A stretch of 7,088 nt of DNA. Origin: Phycisphaerales bacterium. Its GTDB lineage: Bacteria > Planctomycetota > Phycisphaerae > Phycisphaerales > SM1A02. The stretch spans positions 1 through 7,088 of the forward strand of contig JASMLY010000074.1 in NCBI GenBank assembly GCA_030748455.1, given 5' to 3'. Position numbers and translations under genes: made by a program. Shown here in pieces: positions 1 through 5,670 of this stretch; the first letter of the stretch is position 1, and the number at the start of each line of letters is the position of its first letter. The notes beneath the pieces are model-generated. The model made no database searches, was not told the origin of the DNA, and saw nothing but the letters and a program-made list of their open reading frames with translations.

Positions 1-1278
1 TGAGCAAATATCGAGTGGAGTTGTTGCTGCTTTGCCACCAAAACCGCCGCCAACAGCAGGACGGATGATTCGAATTTTGCCAAGTGGAACATGTAAAACA
101 TGCGCCATCATGTATTGCACATAGTGTGGCACTTGTGTTGAAGAATATAAAACAAGCGTTCCATCAGGGTCCCACGTTGCAACCGATGTGTTTGGTTCCA
201 TCGGGCACTGGTAAATATGATTTCCAGTAAATTCTTCCTCTTTCACCATGAACGAGTCGTCAAATGCTTTCTCTACATCACCAAACTCTTGGTTGACATG
301 CGTGTTGACATTGTTTGCAAATCTATCGTGTACAAGAGGCGCGCCCTGTGCCATTGCTTGCTCGGGATTAAGAACAGCAGGCAACTCCTCAATGTCAAGT
401 TCAATAAGATCCATCGCTTTTCGTGCAGTTGTTTCATCAATTGCTGCAATAGCGCAAATTGGATCGCCGACGTGGCGTACCTTATCTTTCGCAAGCAGAT
501 GTTCGTCGTACCGTGCTGGAGAAACACCGTAGAGCGTATCATCGACATCTTTGCCAGTAATTACTGCGAGGACACCCTCCATTGCAAGTGCTTTGGATGT
601 GTCAACATTTTTTAGGATTCCGTGTGCTACTGGTGAACCGAGAATAACACCATGCACCATGTTGGGAAGCACGATGTCGCCCGTATAGATTGCACGACCA
701 GTCGCTTTGTCCGTCGCGTCAACTCGTGGAATCGAAACACCGACCGTGTCGTGTTTTTCTTTTGTTTCTTTTTCATAAGAGTCATGCGCGGATTTTTTGG
801 AACATGTTCCGTCGTTATTCTGGTTCACACAACGATCCATCGCCCGCATGATCCCACCGTACCCAGTGCAACGGCATAAATTACCGGCAAGCGCATCTTT
901 GATTTCATCTGTGGTTGGTGTAGGATTTTTTTCAAGCAACGCAGTTGCAGACATTTCCATGCCCGGTGTGCAGAAACCACATTGAATACCACCCTCTTCG
1001 ACCATTGCTTCTTGCACTTCCGAAAGTTTTCCATTGTTTGCTAAGCCCTCAACAGTTCGTACTTCACAGCCATCAGCCATTGTTGCTAAGACTAGACAAC
1101 TGTTGACGGGTTCACCATCAAGGATCACTGTGCACGCGCCACAATCTCCAACACCACAAGCACGTTTTGTGCCAGTTAATCCAGCGCCATATCGAATTGC
1201 GTCGAGCAGTGATTCACCGCTTTCAACAAGGAGTTCTCTTTTATCACCATTAATATGGAGTGTTACTGGTGTTTTCAT
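1..1278 (-). CDS. Fused [2Fe-2S] and molybdopterin-binding subunit of a xanthine dehydrogenase-family Mo hydroxylase (3' part outside window)
   Basis: Reverse translation from ATG at 1278 gives an unbroken frame of 426 codons to the window edge. Residues 1-150 are a CoxS/XdhC-type iron-sulfur subunit. It has a plant-type [2Fe-2S] site (C41, C46, C49, C61) and a second cluster (C100/C103 in QCGFCTPG, C135/C137 in NLCRCTGYGG). After a charged linker at about 152-178 (rich in K, E, N) the frame enters a CoxL/XdhB-type molybdopterin subunit: GVSIPRVDATDKATGRAIY near 178-196, QCPMEP at 357-362 and VGGGFGGK at 409-416. These parts are usually separate genes when the FAD subunit is separate. 2Fe-2S-Mo fusions are known, for example the Desulfovibrio gigas aldehyde oxidoreductase. 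GGAGG at 1286-1290 lies 7 bp upstream and the start overlaps the FAD gene stop. Likely role: water-derived hydroxylation, or reductive dehydroxylation, of an aromatic or heterocyclic substrate. The substrate cannot be read from this part. Confidence 0.9.
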   Translation of the reverse strand, partial: MKTPVTLHINGDKRELLVESGESLLDAIRYGAGLTGTKRACGVGDCGACTVILDGEPVNSCLVLATMADGCEVRTVEGLANNGKLSEVQEAMVEEGGIQCGFCTPGMEMSATALLEKNPTPTTDEIKDALAGNLCRCTGYGGIMRAMDRCVNQNNDGTCSKKSAHDSYEKETKEKHDTVGVSIPRVDATDKATGRAIYTGDIVLPNMVHGVILGSPVAHGILKNVDTSKALAMEGVLAVITGKDVDDTLYGVSPARYDEHLLAKDKVRHVGDPICAIAAIDETTARKAMDLIELDIEELPAVLNPEQAMAQGAPLVHDRFANNVNTHVNQEFGDVEKAFDDSFMVKEEEFTGNHIYQCPMEPNTSVATWDPDGTLVLYSSTQVPHYVQYMMAHVLHVPLGKIRIIRPAVGGGFGGKAATTPLDICS

Positions 1279-2144
1279 TGTGCCGCCTCCACCGCTCGCT
1301 TGATCGCACGTATTGTCAAAATGCCGACAAGCTCGCGTCTGTATTCTGCGCTCCCCCGAAGATCTGTGATTGGATTCGATGCTTCAATTGCAATCCCTGC
1401 AACTTCATGCAGCAAAGTATCGTTGCACGAATTGCCTGTAAGAATGTCATTCACACCTTCAACAATTTCGGGGATTGGGGCAACGGCACCTAGAGCAACT
1501 TTAGCATCTGTAATCGTGCCACCATCCATCGTGATGTTTGCAGCAACTGCTGCAACAGCGAGCGAATTTCCTTGCCTTAGGTCAAACCGTTCATAGACAG
1601 CACTGCCGATGGGAGTAGGCAAAGAAATGCTCTTTACAATTTCGCCAATTGCTACACATGTTTTGCGTACGCCTTGGAAAAATTCGCAAATCGGAACGGC
1701 CCGTTCACCGTTTTGGCCTGCAATGACGACTTCTGCGCCAAGAACAAGCAAAACAGGTGGTAAATCTGCAGAAGGAACTGCGCTTGCAATGTTCCCGCCA
1801 ATTGTTCCGGTGTTACGAATCTGGTTTGACCCCATAACTTCAGCGGCTTCGATCATTGCGGGATAATTTGTTTGGATCAGATCGGATTGCAAGAGATCAT
1901 TAAGTGTTGTGGCTGCGCCAATGCACACACCAGTTTCAGTTTTAGTAATTCCCCGTACTGCATCAATCTCTGCAAGGGAGACGAGGTGGTGTTCATCACG
2001 GCGTTGCACCCGAAGGTCGACGAGGAGATCCGTCCCTCCAGCAAGAATTGCTGCATCGCTTCCATGTTCGGAAAGAATTGCGAATGCATCGTTGAGCGTG
2101 TTTGGTTTGTGGACAGTTAATCCACCTAAGCATGTTCCTATCAT
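1275..2144 (-). CDS. FAD-binding (medium) subunit of Mo hydroxylase, CoxM/XdhB-like family
   Basis: This 289-aa protein is of normal length for the FAD subunit that passes electrons between the iron-sulfur clusters and an external acceptor or donor. Visible FAD motifs are AGGTDL (35-40) and GSNQIRNTGTIGGNI (105-119), followed by PSADLPP (124-130). The C-terminal half has the usual CO dehydrogenase flavoprotein pattern, ending in RGSAEYRRELVGILTIRAIKRA. The [4Fe-4S] insertion that HcrB of 4-hydroxybenzoyl-CoA reductase carries right after the GGN motif is absent: the sequence passes directly from GGNIASAV to PSADLPP. The protein therefore resembles the general family more than Thauera-type HcrB. 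The start ATG overlaps the TetR stop (ATGA, 2141-2144), with GGAG at 2152-2155 seven bases upstream. The stop overlaps the start of the fused subunit (1275-1278). The two oxidoreductase polypeptides are very probably made in step and assemble together in the cytoplasm. Confidence 0.93.
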   Translation of the reverse strand: MIGTCLGGLTVHKPNTLNDAFAILSEHGSDAAILAGGTDLLVDLRVQRRDEHHLVSLAEIDAVRGITKTETGVCIGAATTLNDLLQSDLIQTNYPAMIEAAEVMGSNQIRNTGTIGGNIASAVPSADLPPVLLVLGAEVVIAGQNGERAVPICEFFQGVRKTCVAIGEIVKSISLPTPIGSAVYERFDLRQGNSLAVAAVAANITMDGGTITDAKVALGAVAPIPEIVEGVNDILTGNSCNDTLLHEVAGIAIEASNPITDLRGSAEYRRELVGILTIRAIKRAVEAAQ

Positions 2145-2821
2145 TGTTCTTCTCCGTTGCCTTGTTGCAACAAGTCGCTACCGCTGAGCCCACCAACAAA
2201 TTGTTCAAAGAATAGTTTACCCAACACTGCGGGGGATCTGCTCGATGTAAAGGGATCGTACCATCGGTAGAGCCAATTCAAACTGCTAAAAAGTGACATC
2301 GTGGCAACGTGTGGATCAGTAACCTTTAGGTCATATTTATTGATCAACGCATTCACGATTTCTCTTGTGTGGTGATAGTACGAGCGGCGTATTCGGTGGA
2401 GTTCTTCGTACGCTTTACCAGTGAGTGAATCGAGTTCGTGTGAACAGAGTTTTAAGCCGTCCATATCGTTGGCAAAAAACAAAACATGCTCAGAAATCAT
2501 GATTCGCATTTGTTCCAACGGGTCTCCCACAAGATGCGTTTTCATCCGTAAATTCGATTCTAGCCCAGAAAAAGCTCTAAAAAGAATCGTAAAGAGCATG
2601 GCTTCTTTTCCATCAAAATAATGATACATCGAAGCTGGGCTGACGCCCGCTTCAGCTGCAACAGCCCGCATTGACGCCTTTTCATATCCGTCACGTGCGA
2701 TCAGCCGCGTTGCAGCGTTGAGGATTGCATCGTTGCGTTCGTTGTAACTGCTGTTGTGAGCAGTACTTCGGTCATCTTTGGCTCGGGAAACGAACGGTTG
2801 TTCGGGAATAGTCTTGCCCAT
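2141..2821 (-). CDS. TetR/AcrR-family transcriptional regulator
   Basis: From ATG at 2821 the protein has 226 residues, normal for TetR. A helix-turn-helix domain spans about residues 30-76. It contains ILNAATRLIARDGYEKASMR, then VAAEAGVSPASMYHYFDGKEAM, the classic TetR recognition-helix pattern ending in YYHF-like YHYF. The rest is an all-helical ligand domain with no recognisable effector signature. It includes ELDSLTGKAYEEL and a tyrosine-rich helix RRSYYHH. The frame stays open up to a TTG at 2875, but the ATG at 2821 gives a normal N terminus and leaves room for a leader. The gene leads the Mo-hydroxylase operon, with ATGA coupling to the FAD subunit. It is divergent from the ring-degradation genes, which suggests autoregulation plus control of both arms. 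Two matching inverted repeats, one just inside this gene and one across the opposite promoter, are candidate binding sites. A CoA-thioester effector is likely by analogy but not visible. Confidence 0.93.
   Translation of the reverse strand: MGKTIPEQPFVSRAKDDRSTAHNSSYNERNDAILNAATRLIARDGYEKASMRAVAAEAGVSPASMYHYFDGKEAMLFTILFRAFSGLESNLRMKTHLVGDPLEQMRIMISEHVLFFANDMDGLKLCSHELDSLTGKAYEELHRIRRSYYHHTREIVNALINKYDLKVTDPHVATMSLFSSLNWLYRWYDPFTSSRSPAVLGKLFFEQFVGGLSGSDLLQQGNGEEQ
2791..2804. promoter_or_regulatory. Candidate TetR operator O2, inside the 5' end of the regulator gene
   Basis: CGAACGGTTGTTCG is a perfect inverted repeat (CGAAC/GTTCG, 4-bp centre). It matches the core of the larger repeat at 2955-2972 at 11 of 14 positions, with identical arms and spacing. 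It covers codons 6-11 of the TetR gene. Binding here could block elongation on the regulator operon, or pair with the other site, whose centre is 166 bp away. That the regulator binds it is inferred. Confidence 0.5.
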
Positions 2822-2854
2822 GGGGATACCTGTGTGATCTTGCGTATTGTGCAA

Positions 2855-2869
2855 AAAAACGCCGTTTTT
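2855..2869. repeat. AT-rich inverted repeat in the leader of the TetR operon
   Basis: AAAAACGCCGTTTTT has perfect 7-bp arms around one base. It lies between the predicted minus-strand promoter and the TetR start. Its AACG-C-CGTT core resembles the centre of the 18-bp repeat at 2955-2972 but is one base shorter in spacing and has different outer bases. It could be a weak operator, a transcript hairpin or chance in an A/T-rich stretch. Confidence 0.35.
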
Positions 2870-2896
2870 ACGCAAAAATCAGTGTCTATAGGATTT

Positions 2897-2925
2897 ATAA
2901 TACCCTAAAAAAGACAAAATGACAG
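2897..2925 (-). promoter_or_regulatory. Predicted sigma70-type promoter for the TetR/Mo-hydroxylase operon
   Basis: On the minus strand CTGTCA (2925-2920, 4/6 to TTGACA) is followed by exactly 17 bases and then TATTAT (2902-2897, 5/6 to TATAAT). Transcription would start near 2890, giving a leader of about 70 nt before the TetR ATG. It is the best-spaced pair on this strand in the region. It is predicted from hexamers only. Confidence 0.45.
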
Positions 2926-2944
2926 TAGAATTAGCCAAAATTCG

Positions 2945-2953
2945 TGGTATAAT
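2945..2953 (+). promoter_or_regulatory. Extended -10 promoter for the oah-sdr-dch-had operon
   Basis: TGGTATAAT is a perfect TATAAT (2948-2953) preceded by the TGN extension. No convincing -35 box lies at 16-18 bp, as is common for extended -10 promoters. The predicted start site is near 2960, inside the 18-bp inverted repeat that follows, so a bound repressor would block initiation. The leader would be about 83 nt. Confidence 0.6.
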
Positions 2954-2954
2954 T

Positions 2955-2972
2955 GTCGAACGCCCGTTCGAC
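2955..2972. promoter_or_regulatory. Candidate TetR operator O1, over the predicted transcription start
   Basis: GTCGAACGCCCGTTCGAC is a perfect inverted repeat with 8-bp arms and a CC centre, a size typical of TetR-family operators. It begins two bases after the TATAAT box, so it covers the expected start site. Its core recurs in the TetR gene at 2791-2804. The sequence shows the symmetry directly. Binding by the adjacent TetR protein is an inference from position and recurrence. Confidence 0.65.
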
Positions 2973-2982
2973 TCGTCGTAGC

Positions 2983-3015
2983 GGGCTCTCACGCCCAATT
3001 AGGGTACGATGTACC
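2983..3015 (+). other. Leader of the oah operon with two small inverted repeats
   Basis: Between the predicted start site and the ribosome site are GGGC/GCCC (2983-2986 and 2993-2996, 6-base loop) and GGTAC/GTACC (3003-3007 and 3011-3015, 3-base loop). Both stems are short and no T-run follows, so neither is a terminator. They may be weak transcript hairpins. I recognise no riboswitch class and see no leader peptide with a ribosome site. Confidence 0.25.
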
Positions 3016-3026
3016 GTTTCTAGACT

Positions 3027-3033
3027 AGAGGAG
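3027..3033 (+). promoter_or_regulatory. Ribosome binding site fixing the oah start
   Basis: AGAGGAG lies 9 bases before ATG 3043. The same frame is open to an upstream ATG at 2953, but that codon overlaps the -10 box and has no ribosome site. This Shine-Dalgarno sequence therefore decides for 3043. Confidence 0.8.
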
Positions 3034-3042
3034 TATTACAAA

Positions 3043-4179
3043 ATGAGTCTTTTTCCTTCTAAGTGTGCCGCTGATTTCGGCTTCGACGAAGTGGACTACA
3101 AAAAAGAGGATCGTGTTGCGTATATCACGATCAACCGTCCATTTAACTACAACGCGTACAGCACACCCGCTTTGCAAGAGCTTGCTTCTGCGTTTCAAGA
3201 TGCTTCTTGGGATGACAGTATTGCGGTTGTTGTCTTTACCGGTGTTGGTGATTCTTCATTCTGCACAGGCGGTGACGTCAAAGAATACCAATCAAGCTAC
3301 ACGCAACGACCACGAGACTATTGGAAATACATGTGCTGCTTTAAGGCATACATTGAATCCATGTTGAATTGCGCAAAGCCAGTGATCGCTCGGCTCAATG
3401 GTATGGCAGTTGGTGGTGGTAATGAAAGCCAACTCGCGTGTGACCTTGGTGTGATGGGAGAGCATGCATTTATCGCACAGGTTGGAACAAATGTTGGATC
3501 TGTTGCGTGTGGTGGATCCACCCAATGGCTTCCTGTCACAGTTGGTGACCGAACAGCACGTGGCATTCTCATGCTTAACCAGCGATATCCCTCTTGGACT
3601 TCCCTAGGTATGGGTTTAGTCAATATGGTCGTACCTACTGTAAAAGGACCTGATGGAGAATGGGTGACGAAGTTCACTAACGGTAGGAAATACCTTGCTG
3701 AATGGAATACAGATCAATGGGATCAACCCTTCGAAACACGAGCAACCCCAGAGCAAATCACATTGGCAAAGAAAGGCAAGGATGGGTATGCACTCGACCT
3801 TTCACTGCTTGATGAAGCAGTCGCTGAACTTTGCGACATTGTTATCAACAAATTCTTCGAATGCACTCGTTACACCAAAACGCAAGTAAACTTCTGGAAA
3901 GATTTTGCTTGGCACTCAACAGTAGGCCACGCTCGTGATTGGCTCTCTGTGCACTACACAAGTTTAGAGCCATACGAAGGTATGACAGCATTTGTCGAAA
4001 AACGAAAAGCGGATTATGCAGGCCTGCGAGATTTAGCAGCAGATCCGAATGGTTCAAGCGAATTCCTTTGGGGACCATACGCACAAGAATGTGCCGATTG
4101 TGGTGCAAAAGGTATTCCAAGTTCATTCGAATTCTGCGGTAAATGTGGTGCAGCACTCGCTGTTCCAGCAACCGCGTAA
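3043..4179 (+). CDS. oah: 6-oxocyclohex-1-ene-1-carboxyl-CoA hydrolase-like ring hydrolase with C-terminal zinc ribbon
   Basis: This 378-aa crotonase-fold protein is close in length to Oah/BamA, which hydrates and hydrolytically opens the ring of 6-oxocyclohex-1-ene-1-carboxyl-CoA to 3-hydroxypimeloyl-CoA. Oah-like marks are SFCTGGDVKEY (72-82), LNGMAVGGGNE (118-128), the long insert after residue 200, and LDLSLLDEAVAELC (251-264). The glycines of the first two form the oxyanion hole. E128 matches the first catalytic Glu of hydratases. The second Glu position, E131 in the Dch here, aligns with G148, as fits a ring hydrolase rather than a simple enoyl-CoA hydratase. The unusual part is the tail. 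C350, C353, C365 and C368 form CX2C-X11-CX2C in ECADCGAKG and FEFCGKCGAALA, a zinc-ribbon pattern I do not recall in Thauera Oah or Geobacter BamA. It is first in its operon. Other ring-opening crotonases (BadI-type, steroid ring hydrolases) are less likely alternatives. Confidence 0.82.
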   Translation: MSLFPSKCAADFGFDEVDYKKEDRVAYITINRPFNYNAYSTPALQELASAFQDASWDDSIAVVVFTGVGDSSFCTGGDVKEYQSSYTQRPRDYWKYMCCFKAYIESMLNCAKPVIARLNGMAVGGGNESQLACDLGVMGEHAFIAQVGTNVGSVACGGSTQWLPVTVGDRTARGILMLNQRYPSWTSLGMGLVNMVVPTVKGPDGEWVTKFTNGRKYLAEWNTDQWDQPFETRATPEQITLAKKGKDGYALDLSLLDEAVAELCDIVINKFFECTRYTKTQVNFWKDFAWHSTVGHARDWLSVHYTSLEPYEGMTAFVEKRKADYAGLRDLAADPNGSSEFLWGPYAQECADCGAKGIPSSFEFCGKCGAALAVPATA

Positions 4180-4190
4180 GTGAGGTACTA

Positions 4191-4886
4191 GTGACAGCTC
4201 CTCGTGCAATAGTAACAGGGGGGTGTACCGGCATTGGCCGAGGCATCGTCTCCATGCTTGAACGTGATGGGTTTGAGGTAGGTGTGCTTGATGTGCGTCT
4301 CGACGAGGCACAAAAAGTCTGGGGCAAGCTCATAGATGTTGCAGACTCTGAGCAGGTAAACGTGGCTATTGCTGAGTTTGCTGCTGATGGAATCGATGTG
4401 CTTGTGAATAATGCTGGGATTGTCCGTGACAACGTCAGTTGGAAAATGACCGACGAGGAATGGCAATCCGTACTTGATGTCAACCTTACCGGTGTCTTCA
4501 ACTGTTGCAGAGCAGTAATTCCCTCTATGCGGAAGGCAAACAAAGGTTCTATTGTCAATATTGCTTCTATTAATGGTTTGCGAGGCAAGTTTGGTCAAAC
4601 GAACTACTCTGCAGCAAAAGCAGGTGTCATTGGTTTGACAAAATCACTCGCTAAAGAAACAGCGAAATTTAACATCACCGTGAACGCGGTTGCCCCTGGA
4701 ATGATCGACACAAAAATTCTTGAAGGGATGTCTGATGGACAGCGAGTAGCAGCGTTGAGCGAAATACTACTCGGCCGCATTGGTACTGTTGAAGATGTTG
4801 CTGGTGCTGTTGCGTTTTTATGCAGCGATCGTGCAAGGTTTATCACAGGTGAAGTTCTCAAAGTAGATGGAGGCCAGTACATCTGA
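4191..4886 (+). CDS. Short-chain dehydrogenase/reductase (FabG-like), candidate 3-hydroxyacyl-CoA or hydroxy-ring-CoA dehydrogenase
   Basis: A complete classical SDR of 231 aa. It has TGGCTGIG (9-16) for dinucleotide binding, NNAG (73-76), and the tetrad N98, S126, Y139, K143 in YSAAK. It ends with the usual RFITGEVLKVDGGQYI. D34 at the end of the second beta strand favours NAD over NADP. The GTG start at 4191 is chosen because GAGG (4182-4185) sits 5 bases upstream and the first residues then fit the family. An in-frame ATG at 4143 lies inside oah and would add 16 unrelated residues. It starts 11 bp after oah and its TGA shares a base with the dch ATG. Placed between oah and dch, it may oxidise 3-hydroxypimeloyl-CoA, the Oah product. 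Alternatively it may act like BadH, an SDR that oxidises 2-hydroxycyclohexanecarboxyl-CoA next to a ring hydrolase. A fatty-acid FabG role is less likely. Confidence 0.88.
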   Translation: MTAPRAIVTGGCTGIGRGIVSMLERDGFEVGVLDVRLDEAQKVWGKLIDVADSEQVNVAIAEFAADGIDVLVNNAGIVRDNVSWKMTDEEWQSVLDVNLTGVFNCCRAVIPSMRKANKGSIVNIASINGLRGKFGQTNYSAAKAGVIGLTKSLAKETAKFNITVNAVAPGMIDTKILEGMSDGQRVAALSEILLGRIGTVEDVAGAVAFLCSDRARFITGEVLKVDGGQYI

Positions 4887-5659
4887 TGCCAACAACAACG
4901 TATCAATATATACAGTGTGTCATACATGATGGAATGGCTACGATCACACTTGATCACGCACCCGTGAATGTACTTGACATTCCGATGATGACAGAAATTA
5001 ATGCGGCGCTCGATGACATTACATCGCAGGATGTTGCGGTCATTGTTTTTAACGCAGTGAACAAGGCATTTTGCGCAGGCGTTGATGTAGGCGATCACGC
5101 AGAAGATAAAGTCGATGAAATGGTGAAACAATTTCATGGCATTTTTAGACGCCTTGCTTCAAGTGATGCACTTTCAATCGCCGCAGTCAACGGGGCAGCT
5201 CTTGGCGGTGGTATGGAACTCGCTTGTTTTTGTGATATCGTGCTTGCTTCTGCAAAATCGAAGTTTGGTCAACCAGAAGTTAAAGTTGGTGTGTTTCCAC
5301 CAGTTGCAGCAGCAATGTTGCCCCTACAAATTGGGACACGAAAAGCGATTGAACTAGTTGTTTGTGGCGACACAATAAAAGCAGATGAAGCGAAACAAAT
5401 TGGGCTTGCTAGTCACGTCTTCGATGTTGAAACGTTCGAAGAAGACGTTGCAACGTACCTGTTGAACCTGAAGGGATTATCAAGACCTGTGATTCGTCAG
5501 GCGAAGAAGGCGTGTACTGTTGCAGACAGAGCTGAGGTGATGCAGCGCCTTGATGAAGCAGAACGAATCTACACCGAAGAACTTATGAAACTTGGCGATG
5601 CACATGAAGGCATCGCAGCATTTTTAGAAAAACGTGACCCGAATTGGTCACACGCTTAA
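4886..5659 (+). CDS. dch: Cyclohexa-1,5-diene-1-carboxyl-CoA hydratase-like
   Basis: A 257-aa crotonase of the size of Dch, which adds water to cyclohexa-1,5-diene-1-carboxyl-CoA to give 6-hydroxycyclohex-1-ene-1-carboxyl-CoA. The diagnostic stretch FCAGVDVGDH (62-71) differs from the FAGGAD-like motif of ordinary enoyl-CoA hydratases and matches the Dch type. NVLDIPMMTEIN (28-39), LGGGMEL (106-112) and GQPEVKVGVFPPVA (128-141) also fit. Both catalytic glutamates are present (E111, E131). The tail DAHEGIAAFLEKRDPNW is typical of the family. ATG 4886 overlaps the SDR stop (TGATG). GGAGG at 4869-4873 is 12 bases upstream, so translation is probably coupled. Followed after 11 bp by had, the next enzyme of the route. 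A general hydratase for alicyclic enoyl-CoAs is the main alternative. Confidence 0.85.
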   Translation: MPTTTYQYIQCVIHDGMATITLDHAPVNVLDIPMMTEINAALDDITSQDVAVIVFNAVNKAFCAGVDVGDHAEDKVDEMVKQFHGIFRRLASSDALSIAAVNGAALGGGMELACFCDIVLASAKSKFGQPEVKVGVFPPVAAAMLPLQIGTRKAIELVVCGDTIKADEAKQIGLASHVFDVETFEEDVATYLLNLKGLSRPVIRQAKKACTVADRAEVMQRLDEAERIYTEELMKLGDAHEGIAAFLEKRDPNWSHA

Positions 5660-5670
5660 AAGGACAGAAG

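Noticed and set aside
1..2144. Calling the Mo enzyme 4-hydroxybenzoyl-CoA reductase (hcrABC)
   Set aside because: The context is suggestive, but the FAD subunit lacks the HcrB [4Fe-4S] loop and most of the Mo subunit is outside the window, so only the family is named.
217..2187. Plus-strand open frames across the left arm
   Set aside because: All lie opposite well-supported minus-strand genes with clear family motifs. Their translations are low-complexity or cysteine/serine-rich with no domains.
2822..2875. Longer TetR start at TTG 2875
   Set aside because: It would add 18 residues from the leader, including the AAAAACG repeat. ATG 2821 gives a normal TetR N terminus.
2983..3015. Riboswitch or attenuator in the oah leader
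   Set aside because: Only 4- and 5-bp stems are present, with no T-run and no conserved aptamer pattern that I recognise.
2953..3042. Upstream in-frame ATG extension of oah by 30 residues
   Set aside because: The ATG overlaps the TATAAT box and the O1 repeat, has no ribosome site, and encodes an arginine-rich stretch unlike the family. ATG 3043 has AGAGGAG at ideal distance.
4143..4190. Earlier start for the SDR inside oah
   Set aside because: The added 16 residues are the shifted reading of the oah zinc ribbon. GTG 4191 has a GAGG site and fits the SDR family.
3845..4588. 247-residue minus-strand open frame opposite oah and the SDR
   Set aside because: It spans two clearly real plus-strand genes. 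Its serine/threonine/proline-rich translation is typical of an antisense shadow.
4604..5137. Minus-strand open frame opposite the SDR and dch
   Set aside because: It covers the catalytic regions of two recognisable plus-strand genes and shows no domain of its own.
5644..5670. Earlier GTG start for had inside dch
   Set aside because: It overlaps the dch end and has no ribosome site. ATG 5671 follows AAGGA at 6 bases.
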